Below are positions 1 through 12,000 of a stretch of 64,000 nucleotides of DNA, piece after piece (position 1 is the stretch's first letter; every line of letters begins with the position of its first letter). The notes beneath the pieces are model-generated. The model did no database searches, was not told where the DNA came from, and was given only the letters and a program-made list of their open reading frames with translations. The translations under genes and the position numbers were made by a program. Origin of the DNA: Sepioteuthis lessoniana (lineage: Eukaryota > Mollusca > Cephalopoda > Myopsida > Loliginidae); the NCBI GenBank assembly GCA_963585895.1, contig OY757921.1, forward strand, positions 79,680,316-79,744,315. The letters run 5' to 3'.

Positions 1-284
1 CTACAATAGTAACAATAACACAAGAAAAATACTGTACGTAATAATGTGATACCTTATACTGTCTGTGGGTAGAAAAATAACAGATTATCCTTTTAGTTTA
101 GTATCCCACTTTAATGTGATAATCTGATTAATTGAAAAGATGCCAAAATTATTATTTTTTTTTTTTCAATTATCAAATTTATGATCACACACAAGGAAAA
201 AAGACCTCAGTTTCGGCGGGATAAGTTTTTTTCTTCTTCTTTTTAACATAAGAAAAGTTTATGATTAAATATCCTTCCCCTATG

Positions 285-490
285 GCATAATAGTGAGTAT
301 TAGTGAGCTTAGCTAGTAGACCATTGTTAGTGAGTTCGATTCTTACTTGGTGTCACCTACTCCTGGCCTTGAGCTAGACTAAGTTAAGCCCAGCAAATAA
401 CTCATGCCTTAACCAAAGCAAAAAAGTGAAAGTGAGTAGGAAGATGGTGCCATGCCAACTCTTTAAGTAGAGTCTGCTTGCCTTAAAAAA
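285..490 (+). repeat. Old tRNA-like SINE fragment
   Basis: Contains a B-box-like GTGAGTTCGATTCTTAC near 330, followed by the pattern seen in short SINEs. Diverged; family not assigned. The rest of 1-1290 is AT-rich with GAT/AAT runs (about 625-653) and no gene seen. Confidence 0.35.
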
Positions 491-1294
491 CATTATTTGC
501 TGCATTCGAAATCCTTACTTTTTTATTTGTGAGAAATACGCAATTAACCAAGCCAAATCATAAAATATTTCATATTTCATTACTATCTCTCAGTCATTAA
601 ACACGTTCATGTTGTTTGTTGTTGATGATGATGATGATGATAATAATAATAATACTGGCTAGTTTTAACTGATGGTTTTTCACTAGAGTTTGAGTGACAG
701 CAAGTCTCTTCAGGTCTTCAGGGCTCTTCTAATATTCTAGCCGTAGTCTATGTGGTTTCTGTTCTTTTTCTGATCCCCCAATTCCTTCAGTCTCCTATTA
801 TTTATTTATTGCCTTGACTACCGAACGTAAATGTTTGGTTTGTTGGGGAAAATGGCTTAATTAACTGGAGGATTATGTTAATATTTTCATTTATAACATC
901 ATTAGTTATGAATATTTCTATATTTTTGTTAGGTTCCGTCTTCATCAAATTTATCACAATATAATGAAAATTCGAGTGCTTTTATTTTTTTATTTTATGA
1001 ATTATCAGCTTAATTTTTGTGTATATGTATTAGCACAAGGGAGATAATTCATCTGGTCTAACTACCATCGCTCCAACTTTGATTTAGGTGTAAAAAAAAA
1101 AAAAGAAGTAATCAAAGCATATCTAGTGAAAACAATATTAGATTTTTTTCTCAAATGATCAACACTCAGTCTTTAAAGGCCAGCTTTTTTAATAATTTTT
1201 TTTTTAGGCATACGCATAGACCTTTCTGACTTGGAGAGTTAGCCCTATACAACCTTCATACATTCTCGATATTATAGGACTTTACACTCCTATA

Positions 1295-1565
1295 AATTAT
1301 TTTGGGCGGTATGCCACTTGTTCCCACAAAGATGGCGGACGCTCAATATTCAGTCTCGGGAAACCATTGGCCAGGAGGACCACGTGACATGTTTAAAACT
1401 AGGTCCGCGCGTAAATTCAAGTCCTGCGTCTTTGAGCCACCTTTCTATAAATACGTCGTCTTCAAGCATCCTCTTTCTCTTTTACGAAATTTCTTCGCAG
1501 CGGCAACACCCTCTTTGACCAAATTTCTCCGCAGCAGCAACACACTCCTTTCAGCGTAAATACAG
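1295..1565. promoter_or_regulatory. CpG-rich promoter-like block
   Basis: Unlike its AT-rich surroundings this block has many CpGs. It holds AAGATGGCGGAC (YY1-like) at about 1329, CCATTGG (inverted CCAAT) near 1364, CCACGTGAC (E-box) near 1379 and TATAAATA near 1447. It may be the tepsin promoter, lying upstream of the first recognised exon, or a decayed LTR promoter. The 85-codon frame here gives no tepsin-like N-terminus. Confidence 0.4.
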
Positions 1566-1712
1566 GAAAGAAAAGCAACACCGTGCATAGGCCTCGCAAA
1601 CAATTATATACAATGACTATGAGACGCTTTCCAGTCTCTGAGAAACTGCCCGTTTCTAACCATAAAAAAAAGGACATTTTAAACTTGTAATTCTTTTATA
1701 GCGTAGTTGTGT

Positions 1713-1730
1713 TACACACACACACACAAG
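1713..1730. repeat. CA microsatellite
   Basis: A short (CA)n tract. The stretch 1750-3140 around and after it is AT-rich and shows nothing else I can name. Confidence 0.7.
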
Positions 1731-3163
1731 ACACGAGCTCACACATATACACACACTATTATTTTGTTAGTAGAGTTAGTAATATTTTTTATGTATCAAC
1801 GTAAGATTTATTGTTGTAGACTATAAATTTGTTTTTGTTCGTCGCCTTGTTTAAATGTTCATTTTGTCCGTGCCGTTTTACAACTTTTATTTGTTTCATT
1901 GACTCCCTTCATTTACTACTTTATCCATGTGCCTATATTATATTATGTCTATACTATATTAAACCCTTATTTTAAATATCTAAACTCAACATCAAACCTG
2001 TGGGGAAACGCTTAATACTAAATATTAAAACCTTATTTTAAATATTCCAAACTAAACAATAAAATAGTAGGGGAACTTAAATAGCATAAACATTAAATTC
2101 ACTCAATCCTTCTTACAATATGTACAAAAACATGTACTTGCTAAACCACAGTTAAAAAAATTCTAATCATCGGATTTTGATAATTTTTTTTCCGTATTAA
2201 AGCAATAAAAAGATGAGGTTTATTTTCAAAGACATTTTCCTTCAGAATTCTGAATGCAACATTTCTGTTGTTGTTTTGCTGTCACCCCACCCCATTATTT
2301 TCTTAATTTGACCCACTTAATGAAAGTGAAGGGGAATGATTTTAATGTTTTTTAGATGATAATTCCATGGAGAATTAGATTTTGTTTACATTTTTTCTAA
2401 TGGTTTGTCCTATTTGTACAGATGCATCATTTTTGAATTTCGAAAAACTGTAAAATAAGGTATATAATTCTAGACTTTTTTTTTTTTTTTACTTCGTTTT
2501 TGTACGTTAATAAATTACATCTGTAGATTAAACTCTTCCACTTACTGCAAGTAACTGGCATTTTATTTATTAATGTAAAAATATTGAATCAATAGATTTG
2601 ACTGATTAAATAAAAGTATTTTATCTGAATAATACATTTTTCGTCTTTTGTTTTTGAGCGTAGGTTTTCATTGGATGATATTTTTTCTGTCAAACCTCAC
2701 AAGAGAACCAAGGGAGATAAACGTTTTCAAAGAATTTATTAATATAAAAAAAACCCAGATTATTATGTTTTTGATCATCATATTTTAAAAGAATAGGAGC
2801 GTGGCTTTTCAGTAATAATTCATTAAAAACAGAGACGGTTTCTTGTATAGGCCTACAATGGACCAATGTGAATTTAATTGTTCTTTGTGGTGTGAAGTCT
2901 CCCATTGCTGGAAATAGATTGACAAAATTTGTTTTCTACATAGTAGGCTTGATGCATAACTTCAGTTAGCTGACCAATCAGAAGCTTTTCTACTTCATTT
3001 TTAGAACCTAAAATGTCAGCTTCCTTGATCCTCTTGTTTTCTATTTAAACAAACAAAACAAAACAAGAATTTAAAACTCAGAGGTCAGTAAGTATTTTTC
3101 ATGCATCCATGTCATACTGATTCACACACTCTTCCTACATACACAAACATATCCACAGATCTA

Positions 3164-3386
3164 ATCCTAGACAGAGCTGTTTGTGTTTCACCCTTGGAAA
3201 AGGCCTGAATCAGTCGATTCTCCTTCCAACTATGGGTAAATAGTAGGACAGATTGGATTCTTTATCCTTGGTATGGCAAGCAGTCTAGGATAAAGGAAAA
3301 CTCTGAATTCAAACCAGCTTTATTTTGTTAAAAAATTTACCTTATGTCACATGCTGCTTGTGGCAGAGGAGTCGAGTAAATACATA
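3164..3386 (+). repeat. SINE-A, 5'-truncated, old
   Basis: Carries the SINE-A body (..CCCTTGGAAAAGGCCTGAA.., ATGGGTAAATAGTAGGACAG) and end, but no tRNA-like head. The following stretch 3390-4180 has no gene or repeat that I recognise. Confidence 0.6.
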
Positions 3387-4180
3387 CACGCACATACTTG
3401 ACTGAGATATTCATGAATTTTTGATAATCACACAAAGACTTCAAAAATATTTATAATGTATCCTTTTCTTACAAGTAATTTTTGTTGGATGAATAATTGT
3501 ATATAAATTAAACCTATTTGTTTTATATAAATGTCTCCCTGTCATTTATTATTACTTAAACAGTTGTTCAAAGGATATTTTTTCTTTTTCTTTTTTCTTT
3601 CTTTCTGTGTACTTGTAAGAAAGTACAGCTTATTGAACTGACTTGACTATTGCATTTGATTAAAGCTATTCTTACTGACTATTTTTCTAAAAGTCCTTTA
3701 TATGTTCACAATTTAACTGCAAAAATCTATACCTTCCAAATCATTAAATCCAAAAATTAGATATAAATAGAAATTCATAATTTAATAAAAATTAATCACC
3801 AGGAGCTGGTTTTTTAAAATATTTATATAACTGCTGATAATATGTACAGACTTAGTCGAGAACAGGTGACATGACAACTGAATGAATAAGCGAGCCAATC
3901 ACAGGAATACATACGACTGCAATTTTGATTTAATTAACACATCATTAATAAAAAAAGGAACAAAATTTGTCATGGCAAAGGTGTATAGAATGTGCACTGA
4001 TCTGTAAGACTACTGCAATCAATGTACACCTTTTTATCAATAAAAGCCATTGATAAAAAAAAATGTGACTCACTTCCCTCTGCCTTGTCATTTTTTGACT
4101 TAATTTTTGATGAAGCTATTTTTATAGTGAAACCTGTCAATTTAATTTTGTGTATTGTCTTCCTTTTCTCATGTGTATGC

Positions 4181-4206
<26 letters not shown>
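4181..4206. repeat. TA microsatellite
   Basis: (AT)n tract on the left flank of the 4216-4799 element; a second (AT)n tract lies at 4799-4833 on the right flank. Confidence 0.9.
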
Positions 4207-4211
<5 letters not shown>

Positions 4212-4215
4212 CACA

Positions 4216-4796
4216 CAGGGTGTCTCAAAATAAATGCAACCCATTAATACGATAATTCATATTGCATCAAGTCATCTTTTATTGAGTTTTAAAAAGCAAT
4301 CATATCACTTCAGAAAGGTGAAACCAGATGACAATGGCAGAAATTGATCAACATTTTCCTACAGTGCACAAGAAAGACCAAGTTCTTGGGAATGTTTTCA
4401 GAATTACTTTTTTGGGCTCTTTCTGACAGAATCTCTCACCACATCCACATTGTCAGGATATCTTCCAGTCAACTTTCTGCCAGATCTGGGATTTTCTACC
4501 TTCTTGTTGAGGTTGTTTACTGACTGTGGGGCTTGAAATCTGTGTTCCCAATGATAAATTGGACTTTTCTCGGGATAATTGTTTAGTTAAACTTTCTACA
4601 GCATTTTGTTTGCACAGTTTTAAATGATTTTGTCTCCAAATAAGTAGTGATGCAAAATATTTTTCCTCTCTTGTCCAAGGTATTGTGATCGAGGATTAAT
4701 GTTTGTTATAGTATACTATTTTCGAATCTGAAACAAAAAAAAGCATATTATTATTATTAGTAGAGTTAGTAGCAGGGTCCCATGTATGTTGAGACA

Positions 4797-4799
<3 letters not shown>
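4216..4799 (-). mobile_element. Mariner-type element with TIRs, decayed
   Basis: Left end GGGTGTCTCAAAATAAATG and right-end reverse complement TGGTGTCTCAACATACATG form terminal inverted repeats. A minus-strand remnant near 4390-4470 reads RYPDNVDVVRDSVRKSPKK, typical of the N-terminal region of mariner-like transposases. The element is flanked on both sides by (TA)n microsatellite, fitting TA-targeted insertion. Confidence 0.65.
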
Positions 4800-4836
<37 letters not shown>

Positions 4837-5339
4837 ATGAGTTGAAAAGTTCATTGACTTTTATAGTGAAATTTTTAAGTAGGTGGTATCATAGAGTAAA
4901 TACAGTATTTTGGTAATTGCACTGTGAACAACGATGGATAGAAAAAATATTGTCAGAATGTTTGGGTCAATGTGTGCAGTTAGCTAGGATTAGTTTAGGA
5001 ACATAAGTCACACGAATGACCACTCCCCTTCCTTCTCCCCAATAAACCTTTGGGCCTTGTCTGTTAAAAATGAATTGAAAAGTTCATAGACTGACATCAT
5101 ATGATGGTTTTTTTTACCAATGGGATCTAAGCATTGGAACATTAATGAAAGAAGTGTGTGACTGCAAGAAAGACTATGTTGAAAAATAAACTTCATTTGG
5201 TCACATTTCGTAAAAGCATCTTGGTCAGCCTATGAACTTTTCAGCCATGCCTTGTATATGACTTTCTGAAGGGCATTCACTTAAAGTAAAATGCAAACAG
5301 CCCCATCCAGGTGGTGAATTATGTTTGGCTCGTCCATTT

Positions 5340-5460
5340 CCTTATGACAATAAGCTTTACACTTCTAGCTATAGGCAAATCATAGGACAGGCCGGGCTCT
5401 TTAGCTTTGATATGGCAACTATCCTAGGAGAAGGAAAAACTCTGATTTCAAAAACTAGAC
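5340..5460 (+). repeat. SINE-A fragment
   Basis: Matches the SINE-A segment from the 'AGCTATAGG' block to 'GAAAAACTCTGATTTC'. Preceded at 5265-5310 by a minus-oriented SINE-A fragment. Confidence 0.5.
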
Positions 5461-5482
5461 TACTTATACAGATAATTTTTAG

Positions 5483-5770
5483 GAGGTATTCATGGAGTAA
5501 TGGTTAAAATTTTAGAAAAAATGGACATGATGACACAAGTTCAAATCCTGGCTAAGATTGTTTGCATTTCACATAGCACTAATACCCTGGGGAAAGATAT
5601 GAATCTAATTATTCTCCATCTAGCTATGAGTAAATAGTAGGGCAGACTGGGTATAACAACTGGCCTAGTAGAAGGAAAAACTGTTAACTCAAACCTGTTA
5701 AACTCCACTTAAAAAATTGACCTTGTGTCATATCCTGCCCGAGCAGAGGGGTTAGTAAATATGTATAAAT
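5483..5770 (+). repeat. SINE-A, near full length
   Basis: Starts GGAGTAATGGTTA (A-box-like), has ACAAGTTCAAATCCTGG (B-box-like), the CTAATACCC body and ends GAGCAGAGGGGTTAGTAAAT. Lies in the intron before the first recognised tepsin exon. Confidence 0.8.
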
Positions 5771-5999
5771 GTTTTCATTTATTTATGGCAAATGAAATTT
5801 GTCCGTGAGGTGTGATTTTATTTTTATTTACATTTCTGATAGTTTTGCATATTCACATGACGTGGAAATTTGTACAGATATTCACATTTATTCATATAAA
5901 TCTAGTATAAACATATCTGTTTATACTAGATTAATAGTTTAATTATAATGTATGAAAACTAATTTTGTTTTTATATTATTTTTTTTCTTTTTTCAACAG

Positions 6000-6072
6000 A
6001 TTAGTATGTTGATGAAAGCCACGTCTGATGATGATAATCCAATCCCAGGATACCTTTATGATGATGTTAATA
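6000..6072 (+). CDS. TEPSIN: Tepsin exon (start of ENTH domain)
   Basis: The exon reads ISMLMKATSDDDNPIPGYLY followed by DDVN and the first base of a Lys codon. The acceptor is a T-rich tract ending AACAG; the donor is GTATCC, which is weak. The preceding intron is phase 0. It corresponds to the human segment ...LLKGTSDDDVPCPGYLFEEI (from memory). Confidence 0.92.
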
Positions 6073-9000
6073 GTATCCTTTTGTATTTACAATGATCAAA
6101 TGAAAATGTTATTTTCAGTCAACCTATTTATTACGTGAATACTTTACCATTTGAAAAATCTTTTTACTTCTCTTTCTGAATCTGCTCATTTACAATTTCA
6201 GTAAATTTTTATACCAATAGAAGCGTAGATGGCATAAAAAATTTTAGCTGAGAAAATGAAATCAGAAAACTTAGTTTAAATTCTAAATTAGGCAGTTTGT
6301 GTTCATTTTTTACTAATATCCTTTGGAAAGGCATGAATTCATTTCCCCTTATATGTTCTGGGTATAACACTAAACTGCATGTTTGTTTATTTGTTTGGGT
6401 TTATGGCATTTCAACCTTTGTAGGTTATTTAATGCCAAATCCATTTTTATACAAATAAACAGTTTTATTTAAATAATTCAATTTAGCATAAGTACACAGT
6501 TTAATTGTCAAAACATTTCTAATTCAAGTTATTCAGTTTAGTCAAATAGTTTTAATTCGAACAATTCAGTTTCATATAAGTGTAGTTTTTGTTTACACAA
6601 AGTTAAATGTCAAAACATTTCTATTTCAAACAATTCAGTTTAGTGAAAGAACAGTTTCAATCTCAAAAGCAGTTCCATTTCAAACAATTCAGTTTAGTAT
6701 AAGTACACAGTTTAAATGTCGAAACAGTTCTATTTCAAGCAATTAAGTTTAGCATAAGTACGCAGTTTAGTTTTATTTGATCCATTGATGGGACCCTATC
6801 AGGTGCTACCACTCTACGACAGAGTGGACCTAGGACCAATGGCAATAAAGGGGTACTCCACATTCCCTAAAGCCCCAGCATTACTGAAACCTCACCATAA
6901 GCTTGTTTAGTGTCATATCTAGGACACTCAATCAGGGGGTGGGTCTTACTCCTCTACAGAGAAGCAATCGGTGTATTCTACAGCCCCAGCCGACTGGGCA
7001 ATAAACTGCATCTAGTGGTTATCCAAGAGAATGTAGAGTTACCCATTGTTCCCATTATTCTCTTCAGCAGGGCCTAGAACATGCTGGCTGTATCCCCTGA
7101 TGTCTTGGTTACGACACTAAACTGCATCAAGCGGTAAGGTTCCAGTTCTAGTGCTCTTGGGAGTATGGGGTCCTCCTTCATTGTCATTACTCTTATGGTT
7201 CAGTTTTAAATGTTTGAATCTAATCATAGCTATTTATATTTTTAACATTCCATTGTAATCCTTTTTTAATCTCCTTATTTGTTTGCACACAGTTATATGG
7301 TTTCAAGTATTCCTATCCAGTACGAATAATTTTCAAACAGATCTATTTGACACTTTGATAGGACCTTAACAGGTTTAAGTGGTCCTTGGAGTAATGGCAA
7401 TGAAGGGGTACTCCACACTCTTCAAAGCTTCAGAACTGAAGCCTCACCATTAGATCCAGTTTAGTGTCATATACAGGATATTCCTTTTCAGTGGGGTAGG
7501 GTTTTAGTCCTCTACAGGGGATGCAGTTAACATATTTTATCCCCATGTTATAGTCTATTTCCCCTAGTTATCCTCCTTTTAATGAAACTCTCTACAGGCT
7601 GAGGTCTACTTCGGCTAATTGTGCTCCTTTCAGATATACCAAAATGAAAACCTAATAGTTAACACATGGACTGAGTAATTGTCTTTAATTGGAATCATTT
7701 TGAGATGAGGCTTCTTAATCTGAAAATTGATTTTTTTATTTATTGCGGACTTTTTGTCCTCATCTTGGTAGTTTTTGTGTTGTTTCTTCTTTCATTACGT
7801 TTCAGCCAAATTTCACCTCTGGCCTTCTTCAGGTGATTTACCGCGACTTCGGATAGGAATGCTGAGTCTTCTAACCATATCCTCAGTAATTACTGCCTTC
7901 CATAGTTGTTGTCTATCGCACCACGTTTTTGACCAAGTAAACCTCTGGCAGGCTTGGGTAGGATTTGAAACCGCTATCTTCTGACAATGCTCACCTGGAA
8001 CCATAGAGACTCAACGCCTCTATCCGTTGCGCCACAGGCCCCGAAACTATGGAAGGTGGTAGCAGCTGATAGGTCCTATCTATGGGTCAAATAGAACTAA
8101 ACTGTGTACTTATGCAAAACTGAATTGTTTGAAATAAAACTGTTTTGACATTTAACTGTGTGTAAATAAATAACTGATGTTTAATAAAAAGCAAATTATG
8201 GTCTGCCCTGTTACATTAAGAAGAAAGGAAACTACAGGAATATGGACAAGAATATTGATGAGTTTCAAAAACTTTAATGACAGCCAGAAAAATAACCCTG
8301 TACTGTGAGTCATACAAATGGAAGAAAGCAGTTGTGAATGTTAGAGCAGGAATTAAGCATTCAACCTGAAGTTTTGTGGTCCAGTTGGTCTAGGAGGAAT
8401 GAATAAATGATAAAGGAATGGTCTCCTCAAGGAAAAATGGCCTATGGTTGAAAGCGCTCTCCTTGTGTTGAATTTTAGTCTGTTCTGCTGCTAGAATCAG
8501 TGAGGAAGAGAATCGGTCTGTCCTGCTCGAAAAATATGTGAGGAAGAGAATCGGTCTGTCTTGCTCGAAAAATATGTGAGGAAGAGAATCGGTCTGTCCT
8601 GCTCAAAAAATATGTGAGGAAGAGAGTGCCAGAGCATTTGCGCAGCCTTTTATACTACCCTGGAAAGTCATCCGAGTAGAATGGCCTAAATTATCCTCAT
8701 TGGATGAAAATATAAAATCGAAACCTCAACAACCAAAATAATTCCCGCACTAAATAATAATTTGAAATTCTTTCTTTCTGCTACAGATGTTTAATTGAAT
8801 TGTTAGTGATACATAGCAATACTTGGAACCAGTTAACTTTTTTGGGTAAACTGAATAGATTCAAATAGAATTGTTTTTGACATTTAAACTGTGTACTTAT
8901 GCTAAACTGAATTGTTTGAAATAGGACTGTTTATATGTGTAAAAATGAATTCAGCATAATAAATAACCTACAATGGTTGATATGCCATAGAACCAAACCA

Positions 9001-12000
9001 ATCAAAAACTTTCAAAAGAGGATCATCTAAAGATACCATGTGTAGAGCATTACATAAGCTTTAGAAAAACATATATAAGAAAGTTTCTTTATGAGACTCC
9101 ATCTGATTAAAAAATGGAAAATACAATTGATTGATTTTCACCTCTCTGGGGTTATTTTTTGCCTAGAAATTAGGAAATCACGTTCATTATATGTTCATAT
9201 TTGCATTTTTTCTGTAATTATATTTTAAGAGCTTTTTTTTTTGGCATACGGTCCTATTGAATACAAATAATTTTTAAACAGATCTATTTGAGTCATAGAT
9301 GAGATTCTAATTGGTACTACCACTCTAGGTCAGAGTGAACCTGGGAGTCATGTCAATGAAGGAGTAATCTATACTCCCCAAATCTCCAAAACTGAAGCCT
9401 TACCATCAGATGCAGTTTAATGTCAAACTCAGGACACTCCTTTTTTTTTTTTTTTGAGGGAGCAGAGAGTCTTACCCCTATAAGGATTCAGTCAGTGTAT
9501 TCTAAGCCCTATCAACAGGTTAGGAAAATACAATTGATATGCCCTTAACATATGCACCATATTCTGCACACATAATTGTTTTTGTTATTTCTTTAACCAA
9601 ATCAGAAATCAGCTATGAATCCCCCGGATATTGCATCAGTTTGCTTGAATTTCTGGTCAGTCAGTTGGAGAAAAGATCCTACCATACAAAACTCAAGGTA
9701 AAGGAAAATTTTTTAAAAGATGGCTTACCAGTATCTTTTAATTCAATTGCAAACAAATCTGTTATATTTTTTGCTGCTTTTTAAATTTCCTTTATTTTAT
9801 TCATTTATTTTAATTGTACCATATTATAAAAAGACTATATAATTTTTTAATGCTGTGTATAAAGTAGATTTTTATAAGTTCAAAATACTCAATAGTTAAT
9901 GTAAGTTGTAGTAAGTTGGCTGACTATAGTTGAGGATGACCTGAAGGCTCCCTTTTCAATAGCTACTACACTACCAAGATGTAGGGAATAGCACTACTCT
10001 TTTTCCTGGATTGCTCCACTTACCCTTGATCCACATTTTATAATGCTGTGTTAAGCAAGGCGGCATCAAGTACCCCCCTTTTTTTTGAGTCTTTGGTATA
10101 ACTTGACCTGGAATTGCACCTTGGTCTCCTGGGCGATTGGCAAACACTCTAAGAATATAAACTTTCAGTGAATTATAGTCATATTTTTGGTTAGTTTCCA
10201 TATCATAGAGTTCAGTAATAAAGTACATATATTCATTTTAATTATATAATATTTTACTAAAAATAATGAAATTTTGATGCTTTTGGTTTAGAAGATAATT
10301 AACTTTTTATAAAAAATTCACGTAAATGAATTAAGATCTAAACCCGCCATGGGTAACCTTTTCCGAGAAGCAGTCCACATAAAACATGACTTATCATCAG
10401 GTACGCTATACTATACTACTAAAAATGTTGAAGATACCTCAACAATTTTTACTATAGAAGACCATATGCTTAAGCATATGCTTAGAAATTTGGAAAAGTT
10501 AATTTTTTTTTTCTTTGGTAACCAGCTCATTGGCCTAGTGGGTTGAATGTTTACCAATGGCCTGGGAGACTTGGGTTCAATCCCAGGTCGCGTCATACCA
10601 AAGACTTTTAAAATGGTACTTGATACCTCCTTGCTTAACACTCAGCAATATAAAGTAGGTATCAAGGGTAAAGTGGAGCAATCCAAAGAAAGGAGTAGCG
10701 CCCTCCCCTACACCTCAGTGTAGTAGCTATTGAAAAGGGAACCTTTTTGTTGCCCTTGACTATGACTACATAAAAAATTGAAGTCTTAGATGGAGCCCAC
10801 ACTTTGTCCATGAATAATCTAAACTTTGTATTTTGAGCAAAAATCTTGAAGTTTATTTATAGACAAAATTTGTTTATAGTTGTATTTTTTTAAAAATTCA
10901 CAGAAACAGTTATTAGGGACAGACATCCAAATTTAGTCAATGTTTATATTATGAAAGCTAAACATTTCATATTATGAAATTATTTTTGCCATTAAACAAC
11001 AACATATCTTTAAAATATTTAAAAATACTTCAACTTGCTTAACATCCAATCCCTTCCTATTTATCAAGTTTACAAAAATATGAAAGCGGTAGTTCACTCA
11101 CCCAATAGTGACACTGACTTCTTCAACATTGTTGCTGGAGTTTTTCAAGGAGATACATTAGCACATAGATTATGTACTATGAATGTCAGTAGAATAAAAT
11201 GGTTTCACATTGAAAAAAAAACAAGAAGTAGACGATATCCCACAGAAACTATGACATATGCAGACTATATAGATGATCTAGCACTTCTTGTAAATAAACC
11301 TGCCAAATCTGAATTCCTGCTGCATAGCCCTCTACATAAATACAAATAAAACAGTTCATGTGTTTTAAACAAGAAGTTTTCTCTACTTTAAGTGGCAAGC
11401 CTCAGAAATTAATAAACCAGTTCACATACCTTGGCAGCAATATCTCATCTACTGAAAGTGATGTCAACATATGCATAGGGAAGGCATGGACTACTATTGA
11501 GAAATTGTCAATTATAAGGAAATTTGATCTCTCTAATAAAATAAAACGGGATTTCTTCTAAGCTGTGACTGTGTCAGTACTACTGTATGGATGCACCATC
11601 TGAACTCTAACAAACTGAATAGAGAAAAAGCTGGATGGAAACTACTCAAGAATGCGACATGCTGTTTTGAACAAATCTTGGAAACCGCAGCTGTAAGGCC
11701 ACTAACCTCCAATCTCACAAACTATCCAAATAGGACAAGACACGTGGGACATTGCTTGAGAAGTAAGAATGAACTCATAATTGACATTTTCCTATGGACT
11801 TCTACACTTGGGCACACCAGTGTTGGCTTACCAGCAAGAATTTACATACATCAATTTCATGCAGACACTGGATGTAGTCTTCAAGGACCTGCCAAGAGTG
11901 ATGAACAATAGGGATGGATGGTCAGTATGTCTAGGGGTTATAGTGTAGTGGCATTATAAGATAAAGATCAAGGGTAAAGTGGAGCAATCCAGGGAATACA

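Noticed and set aside
1302-1559. 85-codon open frame over the CpG-rich block
   Set aside because: No similarity to tepsin or any family I know; no phase-0 donor that would join the exon at 6000. Treated as regulatory sequence.
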